Source: Lewinella sp041392765
GTDB taxonomy: Bacteria; Bacteroidota; Bacteroidia; Chitinophagales; Saprospiraceae
Reading direction: 5' to 3'
Length of the DNA: 64,000 bases
Assembly: GCA_041392765.1 (NCBI GenBank)
Contig: JAWKLL010000001.1
Coordinates: 124,001 to 188,000 of the forward strand
How positions within the stretch are numbered: the first letter of the stretch is position 1; each line of letters begins with the position of its first letter. The notes under the pieces were generated by a model that ran no database searches, was not told the DNA's origin, and saw only the letters and a program-made list of their open reading frames with translations. Both the position numbers and the translations under genes were made by a program. Positions 1-10,185 of this stretch are shown one piece after another.

Positions 1-525
1 CAAAATTTTTCTAAATATCCGATTATGTGATTTTGAAATAATAGCTTTTTCTGAGGAGCAAGAAGAATTTGAGATATTTCGTCAGGTATTCTCGTCCTAT
101 CAATAAAATCATCAATTCTAAGTTTAATTAATTTCTTGACTTGTTCTAGTGCTAAATTCTTTAGCTACTTTATCTTGCTCAGCAGAATATAAACGTGTAC
201 TTTGCACGTCTTAACTTATATTTTTTGAAGTACTTTCATTTTTTTATCCATTTTAGAAGTTCAAAACCATCAATATTTCTATCTTCAAATCATAATCAGA
301 TGCTACAATGTCAAAATTTTCATTCATATAATTTTCATTTATAAATGCATGAATTTTCCTTTATCGAAATAGCTTCCCACGAGGTCTTTTTGTCATGAAA
401 TTTTCATTAAGATGCAAAAACGTTTCTTTCAATTCGTAACCTTGCCTCTGTAATTTATTTCTCAAATTACCAATTTGAGCATCTATCTTATTATCGTCTA
501 TATAAAGTAATCGTTTAACGCTCAT
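1..525 (-). CDS. Receiver-domain (response-regulator-like) protein, partial, frameshifted
   Basis: The minus-strand frame opens at an ATG at 525 and begins MSVKRLLYIDDNKIDAQ, the hydrophobic strand plus acidic pair of a CheY-like receiver domain. After a frame change the reading continues through a DIVASDYDL segment, which carries the expected phosphoacceptor aspartate strand, and then a GFELLKWIKK helix. Further frame changes follow, and the gene runs off the left edge. Its ATG overlaps the TGA of the upstream GHKL ATPase gene (ATGA), so the two are translationally coupled. No DNA-binding output domain is visible in the part present. I infer that it is the receiver partner of the neighbouring histidine-kinase-like ATPase rather than a stand-alone transcription factor. 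At least two single-base losses are needed to restore the frame. Confidence 0.6.
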
Positions 526-3139
526 ATTGTATTGATTGTGATTTTAAAAGTCGCTCCAGTCATTACCTTATTATTTCCAAAAAAATCAATATCACAGTTC
601 ATTTCATTAAGCAAATTTTTAGTGTAAAATAGTCCAATTCCTGAACCACTATAGCCAGATGAATTTACAGGAACATCGTCTAACGGATAGTTCAAATATT
701 TTTCACCGAGTTCTTAATAAACTTTTTCTGAAAGGCCTCTCCCGTTATCAGAAAAGAAAATTAAAAAGCTGTTTGTCATTTACTTTTTCAAAATCAATTT
801 GAATTTCATTAGCATCCCATTTTACAGCATTGCTTATTAAGTTATCAAGTATAATCGGCAAATTCAATACACTAAGTTTTTTTGATAAATGCTCACTGTT
901 GTTTGAAAAAGAAAATTTTAAGTTATCGAAATAGGTGTCTCCATAAAGTGAAAGATATTCTAATATATTTAACAACATCAATATCCTTTTTTCAATGTCA
1001 TCTTTTAAATCAGCTCTCGTTACGAATTCAGCCATTTTTTAAAGACCTTTCAGCACAAATCTTTAAAAACCCAAGTCGTTTTAATGAAAGTCTTGAATAT
1101 TAAAAGATCATTCTCAGTTAGGTCGTCTATTATATTTTCCTAAACCGTCACGAACTTCTACGTTATTGATTTTAATGGTATGAATCAAGCCATCTGCGTC
1201 TGGACTTAGCGTCCTTCGAGTTTGCAAGTAAGTACAAGTTTTTCTTTCTCAATTGATAAGTCCGATTCAACCTTACTGACTTTTTCTTTTAAAGTCGTTG
1301 CTGACTTCTCTGCAGTTTCCTTTTGTTGTTTTAAATCATATAATTGTTTTCGTAGGTCTTCTATTAAAAGTGTTTGTTTTCATTTGTATTTTTATAATCC
1401 TGTAATTCTAATATAGCTTTAGATGTGGCTTCATTAGTTGTATATTTGGAAAACTCCTTGAGTTGTTTCTCCAATTCTTCATTTTCTTGTGCTTTTCTAT
1501 TAAGAATTTTGTTTAATGTGTCAGCATCAATTTTTTTATTACTAAAGTCTTCTATAAGCTGATTGAATTCTCTTTCAAGAAGCTTCTCTTTCTTCTTCTA
1601 TTTTGAAATATAAGATTTTCATTTATATAGAGTTCTATAACCTCAGATGATTTAGCTGCTATTAGGGTGAATTGTTGAATAAACTCTTGCCTTCTTGGTC
1701 ACTTCATCTTCTCTATATTCCAATTCATACTTCTAAAAGTGAACCCGATATTATTTTTGATTCTATCTCTTTTGGTTAATGGATTCCTCTTTATCTTGGG
1801 AATCATAAATAGAACTGTCCCAATTTAATCCTTCGACAACATACCTTTCTAATCTTCTAAGTGTTTTATAAAAAAAGCTATCATTCCTTTCTGATGAAGT
1901 TGAGCTTCTTGAAATTTTCATTGTTAACAATTCCTTCTCTACTTGAAATTATTTGAAAATCATTATTTTCATCAATAATTTCAATATGCCCAATAATGTC
2001 TCGCGAACCTAAATATCTCCTAGTCCCTTGAGCTTTACGTTGATCTAGGGCTAACCAATCATTACCAACATCTCCATAAGGAAATTCTAAATCCGTTTAT
2101 GAATAAAAGATAGAGCCATAGTTTACAGATTGTATCCCAGTTTGTTTTGTAAAAAAGCCTTCGCATATGAATTTAGAAAGTATACAGATAACTTAACTTC
2201 TTTAATTTGTGGATAAAGAGGATTTTGTTCTCTTATCAATAATTTAGTTTCTCCCTTATCTTTAAGTTCTGTTAAAATCTCTTTACCGTTTTTCAAGTGT
2301 TTTAGAATCAATACTTGTAGATTTAAATTCTAATGTATCAAAAATTCGATTCTCAACTTTACCAATAAATTTATTAGTCGATTCATTTTTTGAATCGTTT
2401 TCAGATATAAATTCAGGAGTTTCAAGATAAATTCCAAAATCATTGACCTCAAAGGCTTGATGCGGATTTGATAAGTTTTCTAGATACTTTTTAATTCAAC
2501 AAATTTGGAAACGTCCCAGTTTGTGACATTTCCATTTTTGTCTAAAGTGGGGTAAAAAGCCCAGATGCTTCTTAATTTTATAATCTCTAATAATACGCCT
2601 TGATTAAATTTGGAAAAACCTAACAAATTCAATTCTTTAGCTGAGAGTATTTCATATTTAAGCGGGATAGATTGAATCTCTTTTCCTTCATCTTCCACTT
2701 CAAATTTTTTCCAATCAATGGATAATTTGTAGTAGTTTGAGTCTTCAATTGTTTTGAGAGTTAAGATATTCGCCAAGTCGGTCACAGGAAAACCTACCAA
2801 CTCCTTTAAAACAGCCATTCTACGTTTGTGCTGTTTGTTTGTTTTTTCTCCGGAATAAGCGATATTAAGCCATTTGTATCTTCTAATGTCATCAATGTCC
2901 ATTCCAATGTATCTTGAATTATTAATCTTGAAGTTAATGATGAGTATTCCTCTACTTTTTCATCATCATTTTTTCTTCAAGTTAAAGTATTTAACTTTAA
3001 CCTTTTAGCATCTGCATCAGTAAATTTTTACTAATTCTAGAATAGCTATGTTGTCATCATTAATAAGGTCTTTACCAATGATGCTCTTTAGCTACTGAAC
3101 ATTCGTTTTTGAAATGTAAATCTTTTTTTGTTCAGCCAT
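522..3139 (-). CDS. Large GHKL ATPase: N-terminal Hsp90/MutL-like ATPase, coiled coil, C-terminal histidine-kinase-like ATPase; frameshifted
   Basis: Reading across several frames gives a protein of about 870 residues. The N-terminus (MAEQKKIYISKTNVQ) is followed by an N-box helix (AILELVK then DADAKRL), a G1-like IGMDIDDIRRYKWLNIAYS stretch near 2900, and in another frame KGVGRFSCDRLGE near 2790, a classic GHKL G2 lid. A charged coiled coil follows (about 1300-1650), then a DHp-like segment (LSPDADGLIHTIK, near 1200). The second ATPase domain shows NLISNAVKWDANEI (N box), SDNGRGL (G1, about 730) and SGSGIGLFYTKNLL (G2, about 630). The ATG overlaps the stop of the methyltransferase gene upstream (TAATG) and the stop overlaps the receiver gene (ATGA). 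GHKL ATPases linked to restriction-modification loci (MORC/MutL-like) are known. Frame breaks fall inside conserved motifs, plus at least one in-frame TAA near 713, so the copy may be inactive or badly sequenced. Confidence 0.65.
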
Positions 3140-3597
3140 TATTCAATAATCTTATTTGAAGTGATGCCAGCCTGCTCACAAAGAGGTGGTATAGCATTTC
3201 CAATTTGAGAATATCTTGGAACTTCTTGAGTTCTTCTTTTACCTCAGTAGTGTATTTTCCTTTAAACTCATACCAATCATTAAATGACTGAATTCTTGCA
3301 TACTCTCGAACTGTAAAATTCTAGGCTCTTATTAGTGAATATAATCGTCTGGCAAAGTGGTTATTGTTGGGGTAGGTGATTGACCTGACAGCAGGATTAC
3401 TGTTCTCTTTTTAAGATTAAAAATTTCTTTTATTTCGTTTTGAAAGTGTTTTATTCTTTTCAGCATTTTAGGAGAACTAAACTCAAATTTTCTTAATGTA
3501 TCCTCACTATGTTTTGCAAATCTGTGGCTGTCTGGAATTTTTAAATCAACTTTACCTCGGTAATTTTTGGTAATTAGATTGGTTGACCCACCAGTTA
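3139..3597 (-). pseudogene. C-terminal part of a C5-cytosine DNA methyltransferase (Dcm family), truncated
   Basis: Minus-strand translation gives a stretch ending SPTPTITTLPDDYIHY, then, after frame changes, TVREYARIQSFNDWYEFKGK and finally YSQIGNAIPPL. These match motifs IX and X of C5-cytosine methyltransferases: the VREAARLQ-F helix and the QxGNAVPP element. The catalytic motifs I-VIII (PCQ, ENV) should lie further right but are absent, because beyond about 3597 the frame stops and the DNA becomes a lysR gene. The stop codon overlaps the start of the GHKL ATPase by one base, so methyltransferase, ATPase and receiver formed one coupled operon. Frame breaks occur near 3310-3340 and 3220. 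The assignment of the fragment is secure; what removed the N-terminal two thirds is not. Confidence 0.75.
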
Positions 3598-4302
3598 CGC
3601 GAAGCTGCTAGGGATGTACAACGCCGTATTGAAGGCAAACTGCGCATTGGCATTATTCCAACCATTGCGAACAACCTACTCCCCATTATCGTGAAGCCGC
3701 TCGTTGAGAAGTACCCTTTGCTAAAAATGGAAATAGCAGAAATGACAACCGACCACATACTCGCCGGGTTGAAGGATGGTATGATAGATGTAGGTATCCT
3801 TTCCACTCCACTTCCACAAGCCGCCGATTATGAAGAAGAGGTGTTGTATTACGAGCAGTTGTTGGTCTATGGAGATACCGCCGCGCAAAAACAGTTTATC
3901 ATGCCCGACGAAATCATACAGGAAAAAATATGGTTATTGGAAGAAGGGCACTGCTTGCGGGAACAGTTCATCAATCTTTGCTCCCTGAATCGAAAAGAAA
4001 CAGCAGGCAATTTCCACTTTGAGGCCAACTCCTTTGAAACCTTATTAAACATGGTGGATAGCTTTGGCGGCCTCACGTTGCTCCCGGAATTATACGTGCG
4101 CAGCATGCCTCTCGAAAGACGAGCGCATGTGCTTTCCTTTGCCCCGCCCTACCCCGTACGGGAAGTGAGTTTGTTGTATTTTCGGCCCTTTGCCAAACAT
4201 CGGCTGATTAACATGCTGTCAAACGAATTGAAAACATTAGTACCCCCCTTACTGTCGGCAGCAGCACTCAAAGCAAGCGAGCAGGTCATTGCTCAGATTT
4301 AA
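3583..4302 (+). pseudogene. LysR-family regulator (OxyR-like), effector-binding domain only, 5' truncated
   Basis: The frame opens at a TTG and reads straight into the helix linker (REAARDVQRR) and the IEGKLRIGIIPTIANNLLP stretch that starts the periplasmic-binding-protein-like sensor domain of OxyR-type LysR proteins. The rest of the sensor domain is intact to the normal C-terminus. The roughly 80 residues that should form the winged helix-turn-helix are missing, since the DNA to the left belongs to an opposite-strand methyltransferase. The OxyR pair of redox cysteines cannot be assigned with confidence; cysteines are present in EEGHCLREQFINLCS, at about the expected place, which hints at a peroxide sensor. 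Without a DNA-binding domain this copy should not act as a regulator. Confidence 0.7.
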
Positions 4303-4330
4303 GGGATACCCCGTTTACGAAACCCTGCTG

Positions 4331-4389
4331 GTTGTAGCGTCCTCGCTACAACCCAATACGCTTGTAGGGCTTGCAGCCCGGCAACCAGC
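4331..4389. repeat. Left REP-like repeat flanking the RAYT gene
   Basis: It contains a perfect 9-bp hairpin (GTTGTAGCG / CGCTACAAC, 4-nt loop) followed by a second GGGC/GCCC hairpin. A near copy in inverse orientation lies at 5049-5104 on the other side of the transposase gene. This is the arrangement expected for a REPtron, in which a RAYT acts on its own REP sequences. Confidence 0.75.
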
Positions 4390-4392
4390 GCA

Positions 4393-4974
4393 CTATCCCA
4401 AATATACGAAGCCCACATCATTTGAAAAATCGAGTATTTCCACGTCAATCAAGCCTTTTTGTCCCAAATAATTTCTTGCGCTGGAGTACAAGTACTGGCT
4501 TGGTTCGTCCACTATCCCTGCCACTACGGGGTTATTATGTATATATTGCAATCTTTGCAGTATCCACTCAGGGCTGGCCAACTCAACGGGATGATTGTCT
4601 TGCTTCCAAAACTGGAACTCGGTATTTTTCGTATTATTCGACGCATAGTAGCGGAACATTCTCAGCATCCATTCCCTCCTGCTCTCTTGGTTGTTTTCCT
4701 GTATAGCTTTAACGATTTTTTTTGAAGTGAACGTTTTAAAATCACGCAGTACAGCCGATAATCCATCTTTGTTTTCCGTACTGGCAATGATATGAACGTG
4801 GTTGCTCATAATGACATAAGCATATAAGTTTAGTTCTTTTTCGGCTACGCAATATTTTAAGCTGTCAATTACTATGTCTCTGTACGCCCTATGCGTGAAG
4901 ACATCTACCCAGCCCACTACGGTGAATGTCAAAAAATGCAACCCTTGCTGCGATGTTATTTTGTGTCCGCCCAT
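4393..4974 (-). CDS. REP-associated tyrosine transposase (RAYT), Y1/IS200-like
   Basis: A Y1-type single-strand DNA transposase of about 193 residues. The start at 4974 (MGGHKITSQQGLHFLTFTVV) is preferred over an upstream one at 5055 because the family normally begins at the GLHFLTFTV strand. The HUH metal-binding motif is in MSNHVHIIAS, and the conserved C-terminal YIHNNPV segment holds the candidate catalytic tyrosine, followed by the usual YLYSSARNY box. Length and motif order fit the family, and the frame is intact. The gene sits between inverted REP-like repeats, a good sign that it mobilises or maintains them. No other insertion-sequence gene is adjacent. Confidence 0.88.
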   Translation of the reverse strand: MGGHKITSQQGLHFLTFTVVGWVDVFTHRAYRDIVIDSLKYCVAEKELNLYAYVIMSNHVHIIASTENKDGLSAVLRDFKTFTSKKIVKAIQENNQESRREWMLRMFRYYASNNTKNTEFQFWKQDNHPVELASPEWILQRLQYIHNNPVVAGIVDEPSQYLYSSARNYLGQKGLIDVEILDFSNDVGFVYLG

Positions 4975-5048
4975 TTTTGATAATAAAGGTAATTTCTTTA
5001 CCACAAAAACGCAAGATGACAATAAAACGCCTGCTCTTATTTTTGCCA

Positions 5049-5104
5049 GCGACACCGGGCTGCAAGCCCTACAAGCATATTGAGTTGCAGCGAGGACGCT
5101 ACAA
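5049..5104. repeat. Right REP-like repeat flanking the RAYT gene
   Basis: Inverted near copy of 4331-4389: hairpin GTTGCAGCG / CGCTACAAC plus the GGGC/GCCC part, with only a few differences from the left copy. The end of it (CGCTACAACTAG) recurs at 10386. Confidence 0.75.
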
Positions 5105-5342
5105 CTAGCATTCAGACAAGCACACCTAACGTTTACGAAGCCTCCAAGGCCTTATGTGTGGACACAAATGGGTGTACTTCTTGTATCACAAACCTTCTCA
5201 CCAAGGCTTCTACCTCATTGGCAGGTGTATTTTTGAACAGTTGCGAGAAGCGGCTACCGTCAATCTTGGATTGCAATCCAGTAAAAGAAGCAAAAAAGGT
5301 AAAAATAAACGGTAATACAAGTAAATAAAACCCCTAAAGGGG
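5105..5342. other. Intergenic repeat-rich stretch, no convincing gene
   Basis: No frame here has recognisable homology. It contains an ACGTTTACGAAGCCT half-palindrome related to the palindromic repeats at 39.3, 40.6 and 42.4 kb, and a CCCCTAAAGGGG hairpin just before 5343. The segment is missing from the related repeat at 10.4 kb, where the flanking parts are joined directly. Confidence 0.5.
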
Positions 5343-5508
5343 TGGCATATGATACGCAAATGGTCTTGAAAACGCTATCTCGCGTAGTAGGGTTACCCAT
5401 TTATGAAGAAAAGTTCGTTTACAGCAATTGCCAAAGACGCATTTTTGTTAAACAACTGGTTAACGAGATGTGTCCACACATAAGGCCTCCAAGGATTTGT
5501 AAACGTAA
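5343..5508. repeat. Dispersed repeat of about 165 bp, copy A
   Basis: It runs from TGGCATATGATACGCAAATG to the TTTGTAAACG end and matches 10405-10572 at most positions with small indels. Shared blocks include CTCGCGTAGTAG, TTTACAGCAATTG and GAGATGTGTCCACACATAAG. The two copies lie in the same orientation on either side of the T9SS gene pair. Neither copy codes for anything recognisable. Confidence 0.75.
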
Positions 5509-5672
5509 ATGGTGTGAAAGCGTAGGTCGTGCCATACTGTACCTCGCATGGTACGCATACGCCCTCACTCCATGCGGCCACATGAGACAAATCCAGCAAT
5601 CCCGAAAATCCAGCTTCAGAAAAAACGGGATCACTTATTTCCGTCAAAATACTAAGTGCTGCATATAATACA

Positions 5673-6845
5673 TCATTCAATAATAAAAGGAGTTAGTAAT
5701 CGGTGTTCTATGTCATTAGATATAGATAACCAATAAATACCTGGCGTTATCTGGTTGGGTATCTTATATCTAAATTCGTGCTGTTGGGAGTCATTTGTGG
5801 TAATTGATGAAGTTGCTATTATTTGCCCTAGACTATTGTAAATGCTTATGGTATGGTTTCCCTTAGGTAAATTGTATAATGATAGCAGACCCTCTTGACC
5901 TGAAGAAACGGGATTTGGGTAAAATTCCCATGTTAATCTAGATAACTTTGTTTCAGGTATTGCGTTTGTGAAAGAGACTACAAAAGTAGTTTCATAAGTA
6001 CAACCCAATGTATCACTTATTATCAAGGTGTACGTTTCGGGAAACAAATTTTCGATAGTACTAGTGGTATCACCCGTTGACCAGAGAATTTCATAAGGTT
6101 GTTCTATTCCTTCAATACTAGTGAGTGTTATCGATCCGTCATTCTGATTTTCTCCACTGGCAGCTTGTACAATTGCTGTCACTTCAGGCGTAAAAGAATA
6201 CTGTTCACAGGCATTGTCATTGCTATAGAAAAACGTTGGAATATCTACAGGAACATTGTTTAACTGAAAACAGCGAACATCAGTACTGAATTCGCAACTT
6301 TGCCCTAAAAAACAACGAGGAAAAAGTCTAAAGACATCACCAACACTCCCAAAACCAGTTAGCCATTCTTCCACACTACCAGTTGCGGTTTCAAACAAAA
6401 AGAGCCTAATGTTACCATTTTCGATAGTATCTCGCGCTATGACAATGAATTCGTGAGGAAACGGGGTGTTAGAGTAGTAGAAAGAAGGCATCCAAAAGGT
6501 ATCTCCTGGTTCCAGTGAAAAGTCGTAAATAAGATAAGCAGGCGTGTCGCAAATAGTATCTACTTTCATCCAAACCTGCTGCCCTACTTCTCTAACGTAC
6601 CCTCTAGTGTTGCTTTCACAGGTAGCTGCAGCTCGTTCTTTGATCTCTAACCAAGTAGTATCGCATACTGTAATCGAATCACCATAAGTGTAAGTGAAAT
6701 ATTCTACAAAGAAAGGTGATCCAATTACAAATCTAACATTCCAACTTGGATTACTTTCTTTGTCAGGTAAAAGAGACTGCCCATAGCATACCAGTGAGAA
6801 GCTGAGGTATAATATAATTGTTGAAATGTAAACACAATACTTCAT
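5673..6845 (-). CDS. T9SS-secreted protein with SprB-like repeat and C-terminal sorting domain
   Basis: A protein of about 390 residues. The start at 6845 gives a clean Sec signal peptide (MKYCVYISTIILYLSFSLVC, cleavage after YGQ); an upstream start at 6893 would put 16 extra residues in front of it. The N-terminal two thirds is unique, with several cysteine pairs. Residues about 240-310 (GSITLTSIEGIEQPYEILWS, LFPETYTLIISDTLGC) form a SprB-type repeat as found in adhesins and gliding proteins. The last 75 residues (FYPNPVSSGQEG, ISIYNSLGQII, GIYWLSI) are a type A T9SS sorting domain, so it should be exported and attached to the cell surface. It lies 31 bp behind the larger T9SS gene on the same strand, probably in one operon. 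Confidence 0.82.
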   Translation of the reverse strand: MKYCVYISTIILYLSFSLVCYGQSLLPDKESNPSWNVRFVIGSPFFVEYFTYTYGDSITVCDTTWLEIKERAAATCESNTRGYVREVGQQVWMKVDTICDTPAYLIYDFSLEPGDTFWMPSFYYSNTPFPHEFIVIARDTIENGNIRLFLFETATGSVEEWLTGFGSVGDVFRLFPRCFLGQSCEFSTDVRCFQLNNVPVDIPTFFYSNDNACEQYSFTPEVTAIVQAASGENQNDGSITLTSIEGIEQPYEILWSTGDTTSTIENLFPETYTLIISDTLGCTYETTFVVSFTNAIPETKLSRLTWEFYPNPVSSGQEGLLSLYNLPKGNHTISIYNSLGQIIATSSITTNDSQQHEFRYKIPNQITPGIYWLSISNDIEHRLLTPFIIE

Positions 6846-6876
6846 AAGTATATTTTTTGTTAAAAAGAGAAATGTC

Positions 6877-9800
6877 CTAGTCACCTGTAACAACTAGTTT
6901 TTTGAGTCCATAGAAAGCGTTACCTGTATCGTCTATTGCACGAATCGTTATGAAATATATTCCTGATTGTGTTGGTGTATTGAGTGGGAAATAATTTTGA
7001 TATGAAGGGAAAGATTTCTTTTCGACCACCCTGCCTAGTGCATCAATAATTGTGATGAAAACATTTGATTTGATAGTTATCTCTAATTTCAAAGTGAGTT
7101 GAATAGGTGAAGATGAAGATGATGGGTTAGGGCTTAAAGATATTTCTCGACTAATATCAAATATTTCGTTGGTGCTGTTGATTAGTAGAATTTCTACTAA
7201 AGTATCCTGACTGCATCCCAGACTATCTTCTACAGACACAAGATAAGTTCCAGGAAGCAAGTCTTCGATTAACAGTCCTGAAAGGGAATCATCCTCAAAA
7301 AATAGGCTGTATGGTTGGGTTCCTCCAAATACCGAATCAATGAATATAGCCCCAGGTTCTTGCTCGGAAACATAATTATTATTTGAAACCACCAGGGTAA
7401 GTGGCATAGGTTGCTCTATCTGAAAGTTGATCGTATCACTACATCCAACATCATCTATGCTTATCAGGTAATAAGTGCCTCCATTCATACCACCAAAGAT
7501 GCCACTAGCATTAGCGGAGATTAATTCATTATTTGTGCTATCAAATAATTGGTAGGTTATGGGTTGCATTGCGTTAAGCGTACTTGTGTTTACCTGACCT
7601 GTTGAGTCTCCAAAACATTCAATATAGTTTACAAGTGTATCAATTACACTTCGGTAACTTGGGGTCTCATAGGCACCCAAATCTATTTGACCTTCTTGGA
7701 TTCTGTCATTACCTAATATGTCTTCGGAAGACGCATCATAGAGAACACCCGCATTTATAAACGGAGAACAAGCGAGCAAGCGAAAATCATTATTCGCAGT
7801 ATCCCTGAAAAGAGGATAGGTGTTAAAAAAATTAGTATTCGTTTCACAAGCACTTTCTCCTCCAGGAATATCACACGCGTCAACACTGATTAAACAGTGA
7901 TCCAGATTGTAATTATGGATGCTCCAGTCATCAAAATTACCATTATATAGTATTTGTTCTATAGGAATGTCTTCTTCCCAAATAATGCAGTTTGTCAAGT
8001 AAACTTCATTTGTGTAGGTGCTGTCATTGAAATTTAAGGAATATCCCTTTGACAAAGGAAGAAGCCCGTTGTCAAAAAAAGTACAGTTAAAAAATCTCCC
8101 TTCTATTGCTGTTTCAAACGGCGTATTGGATTGTGAGTATGCCCCGCGGTTACGAGTAAAGATGGAGTTGCTAATATTAACATCATACTTTTTGTTCGTA
8201 ATGATCTGGTCATTTGGTGTACTTATACGTACTCGTATAGCACCTCCAATATTTGAAAATACGCGATTTCCCGAAAATAATGACTCATTTATCTCAACTC
8301 TACCATCGTTTCCTGCACCCTCAGAAAGAATATGGCCCCCCCTCTATTTGCAGAAAAATTATCAATAAACTGGCATTTATTAAATACTAAATCCAAATTA
8401 GCAGAACCACCTAACGAGGCAATAGAAACACCCCGCCTGCACCAAATTGTCCGGTGTTTTGTTGAAATCGACAAGATTCAAAAATAGCACTCAAATTAGC
8501 AATCTCTACTTCATGTATATAGCCGAGGGCTCCACCATCAGTAGAACACCAATTATTATCAAAATCCGTATCCAAGAACCGGATTGTTCGATTAGAAGCT
8601 TGATTCCAAAGAGCAATGGCACCGCCATCTCCAGAATCAATTCGATTGTTCGTAAAAGCACTTCTATTAAATGTCCAATTTGTGAGGTTGTTTATATCAT
8701 AAATTGCCCCACCTGAGCCAGCATTAACTTGATTATTATCGAATATGGTATTATCGATTTGATATGAAATACTTGTATTTATTGGAGGTAAGTAAATGGC
8801 GCCTCCTCCATTACTTGCATAGTTATCGCTAAAGAGGGAATTGGTAATACATAGTGTTGTCGGATCTCGATAGGTACTATTAAATGTGATAGCACCTCCA
8901 AACTGAGCAGTATTATCTGTTAAAATGCAATTGTTAATAATAATTTCAGCGGTGTCGATACCCGGCAACCCTTGGTAAACCATGATAACTCCACCATTTT
9001 GTGAAAACGGAAAAGTTATATCGCCTCCGAAAGCGTTCCTTCCTCTATGGAAATACCATCAAGCACAGCATAAGCATCTACGTCTTGGATACGAACAACA
9101 TGAAACGTATTATCTGAGTCATCGTTGAGTATCCCAATATCCCCACTTAAGGTAGTATTGTGCAAGACGGATTACGCTCGTTGAAATAGGTTTCGTCCCC
9201 CACAAAACCACCGTAAATACTGATGCCATCCCTCAGGACAAATGATTCAAAAGGATCAGCAATAACTGATGGTGTATATATGCCCTCTGCTACCCACAGT
9301 ACATCGCCAAAATCAGCAACATTGAGTGCCGTAGATAAACTAGCGTAGGCATTGTCCCAACTACTGCCATCTTGATTGCCTGCCGACACATCCTTGTCAA
9401 CATAAATGATATTACTTGCAGAACAGGCTGATGGAGAAGCGCAATACACGCCATATTATTTACCTGAAGTGAGTTTAAACTATAGGTTATTTCTCCTGCC
9501 GGATCAAAACTGTTGAAGATCGGGAAAAATGGATGTATGTAATCGCCCACGCCTCTAAACCAGAAAGAAGGTGTCTGTAAAGTGAATGACCCTGATTGAT
9601 AAGATAAAACTACCTGTTTCACTTCATTACCTAAAATAGCGTCTGTGAAATTGTCAATAATCTCAATAGGAGCTAGCTGAAAGCTATCAGGAAAAGAAAG
9701 CTCAGTCTGTACAGGAATACTTATATCCGCATTTTCAGAATAATCATAGAGCAGGTTTTCAGAATTGCAGTTATTAATGTCAAGTAAGTAAAATGATTGA

Positions 9801-9913
9801 TTTTCTGTTTGCCTTAGATAGAGCACTTCTTCTAATCCATTCCTAACTACTGCCCTGTAAATATGGCCGCAACGCTCATACATCTGCCCGTAAGTAAAGA
9901 TGTCAGTATAAGT
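6877..9913 (-). CDS. Large T9SS surface protein: parallel beta-helix (polymorphic-outer-membrane-type) plus SprB repeats; frameshifted
   Basis: Five reading-frame pieces join into one protein of about 1000 residues. The N-terminal part (from 9913) shows no signal peptide, so the 5' end is missing or in another frame. Near 9440 a YVDKDVSAGNQDGSSWDNAY segment begins, the usual entry into choice-of-anchor-Q / right-handed beta-helix proteins (LSTALNVADFGDVLWVAEG). Repeats of the type NCILTDNTAQFGGAI, SLFSDNYASNGGGAI and SAFTNNRIDSGDGGAI follow, each a rung of the helix. Two SprB-like repeats (FGDSTGQVNTSTLNAMQPI; SVFGGTQPYSLFFED) and a sorting domain (LSPNPSSSSSPIQ, GIYFITI) close it. Breaks lie near 9450, 9150-8990, 8450 and 8290-8060. 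It is likely a cell-surface adhesin or matrix protein. Confidence 0.72.
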
Positions 9914-10185
9914 TCAAGTTGAGTTATAACATTTACTTCCCATTTGGCATGGCTACTTAATGGGGGTAGAGGTGTCTGCCGTAAATGAAATGTGTGACTA
10001 TAATAAGCCCGTACAAGATTTTTTTCACCTTGCTAGATTTAGTCCTGACTTTGGACGGTTGTGGTCTAAATTTGGAAAAGACAGAAGAACTTCGGACTTT
10101 AGATTTATGATAAAAAAGCAAACCGAAGTTTTCAGCCGCTCAATAATAGGGCTATCAGTTGGAAAATCCAAGTCCTTGGTAATTT

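Noticed and set aside
5393..5680. 95-codon minus-strand frame after the T9SS gene
   Set aside because: The first part looks protein-like, but its second half lies in the 165-bp repeat and no family is recognised; at most a gene remnant.
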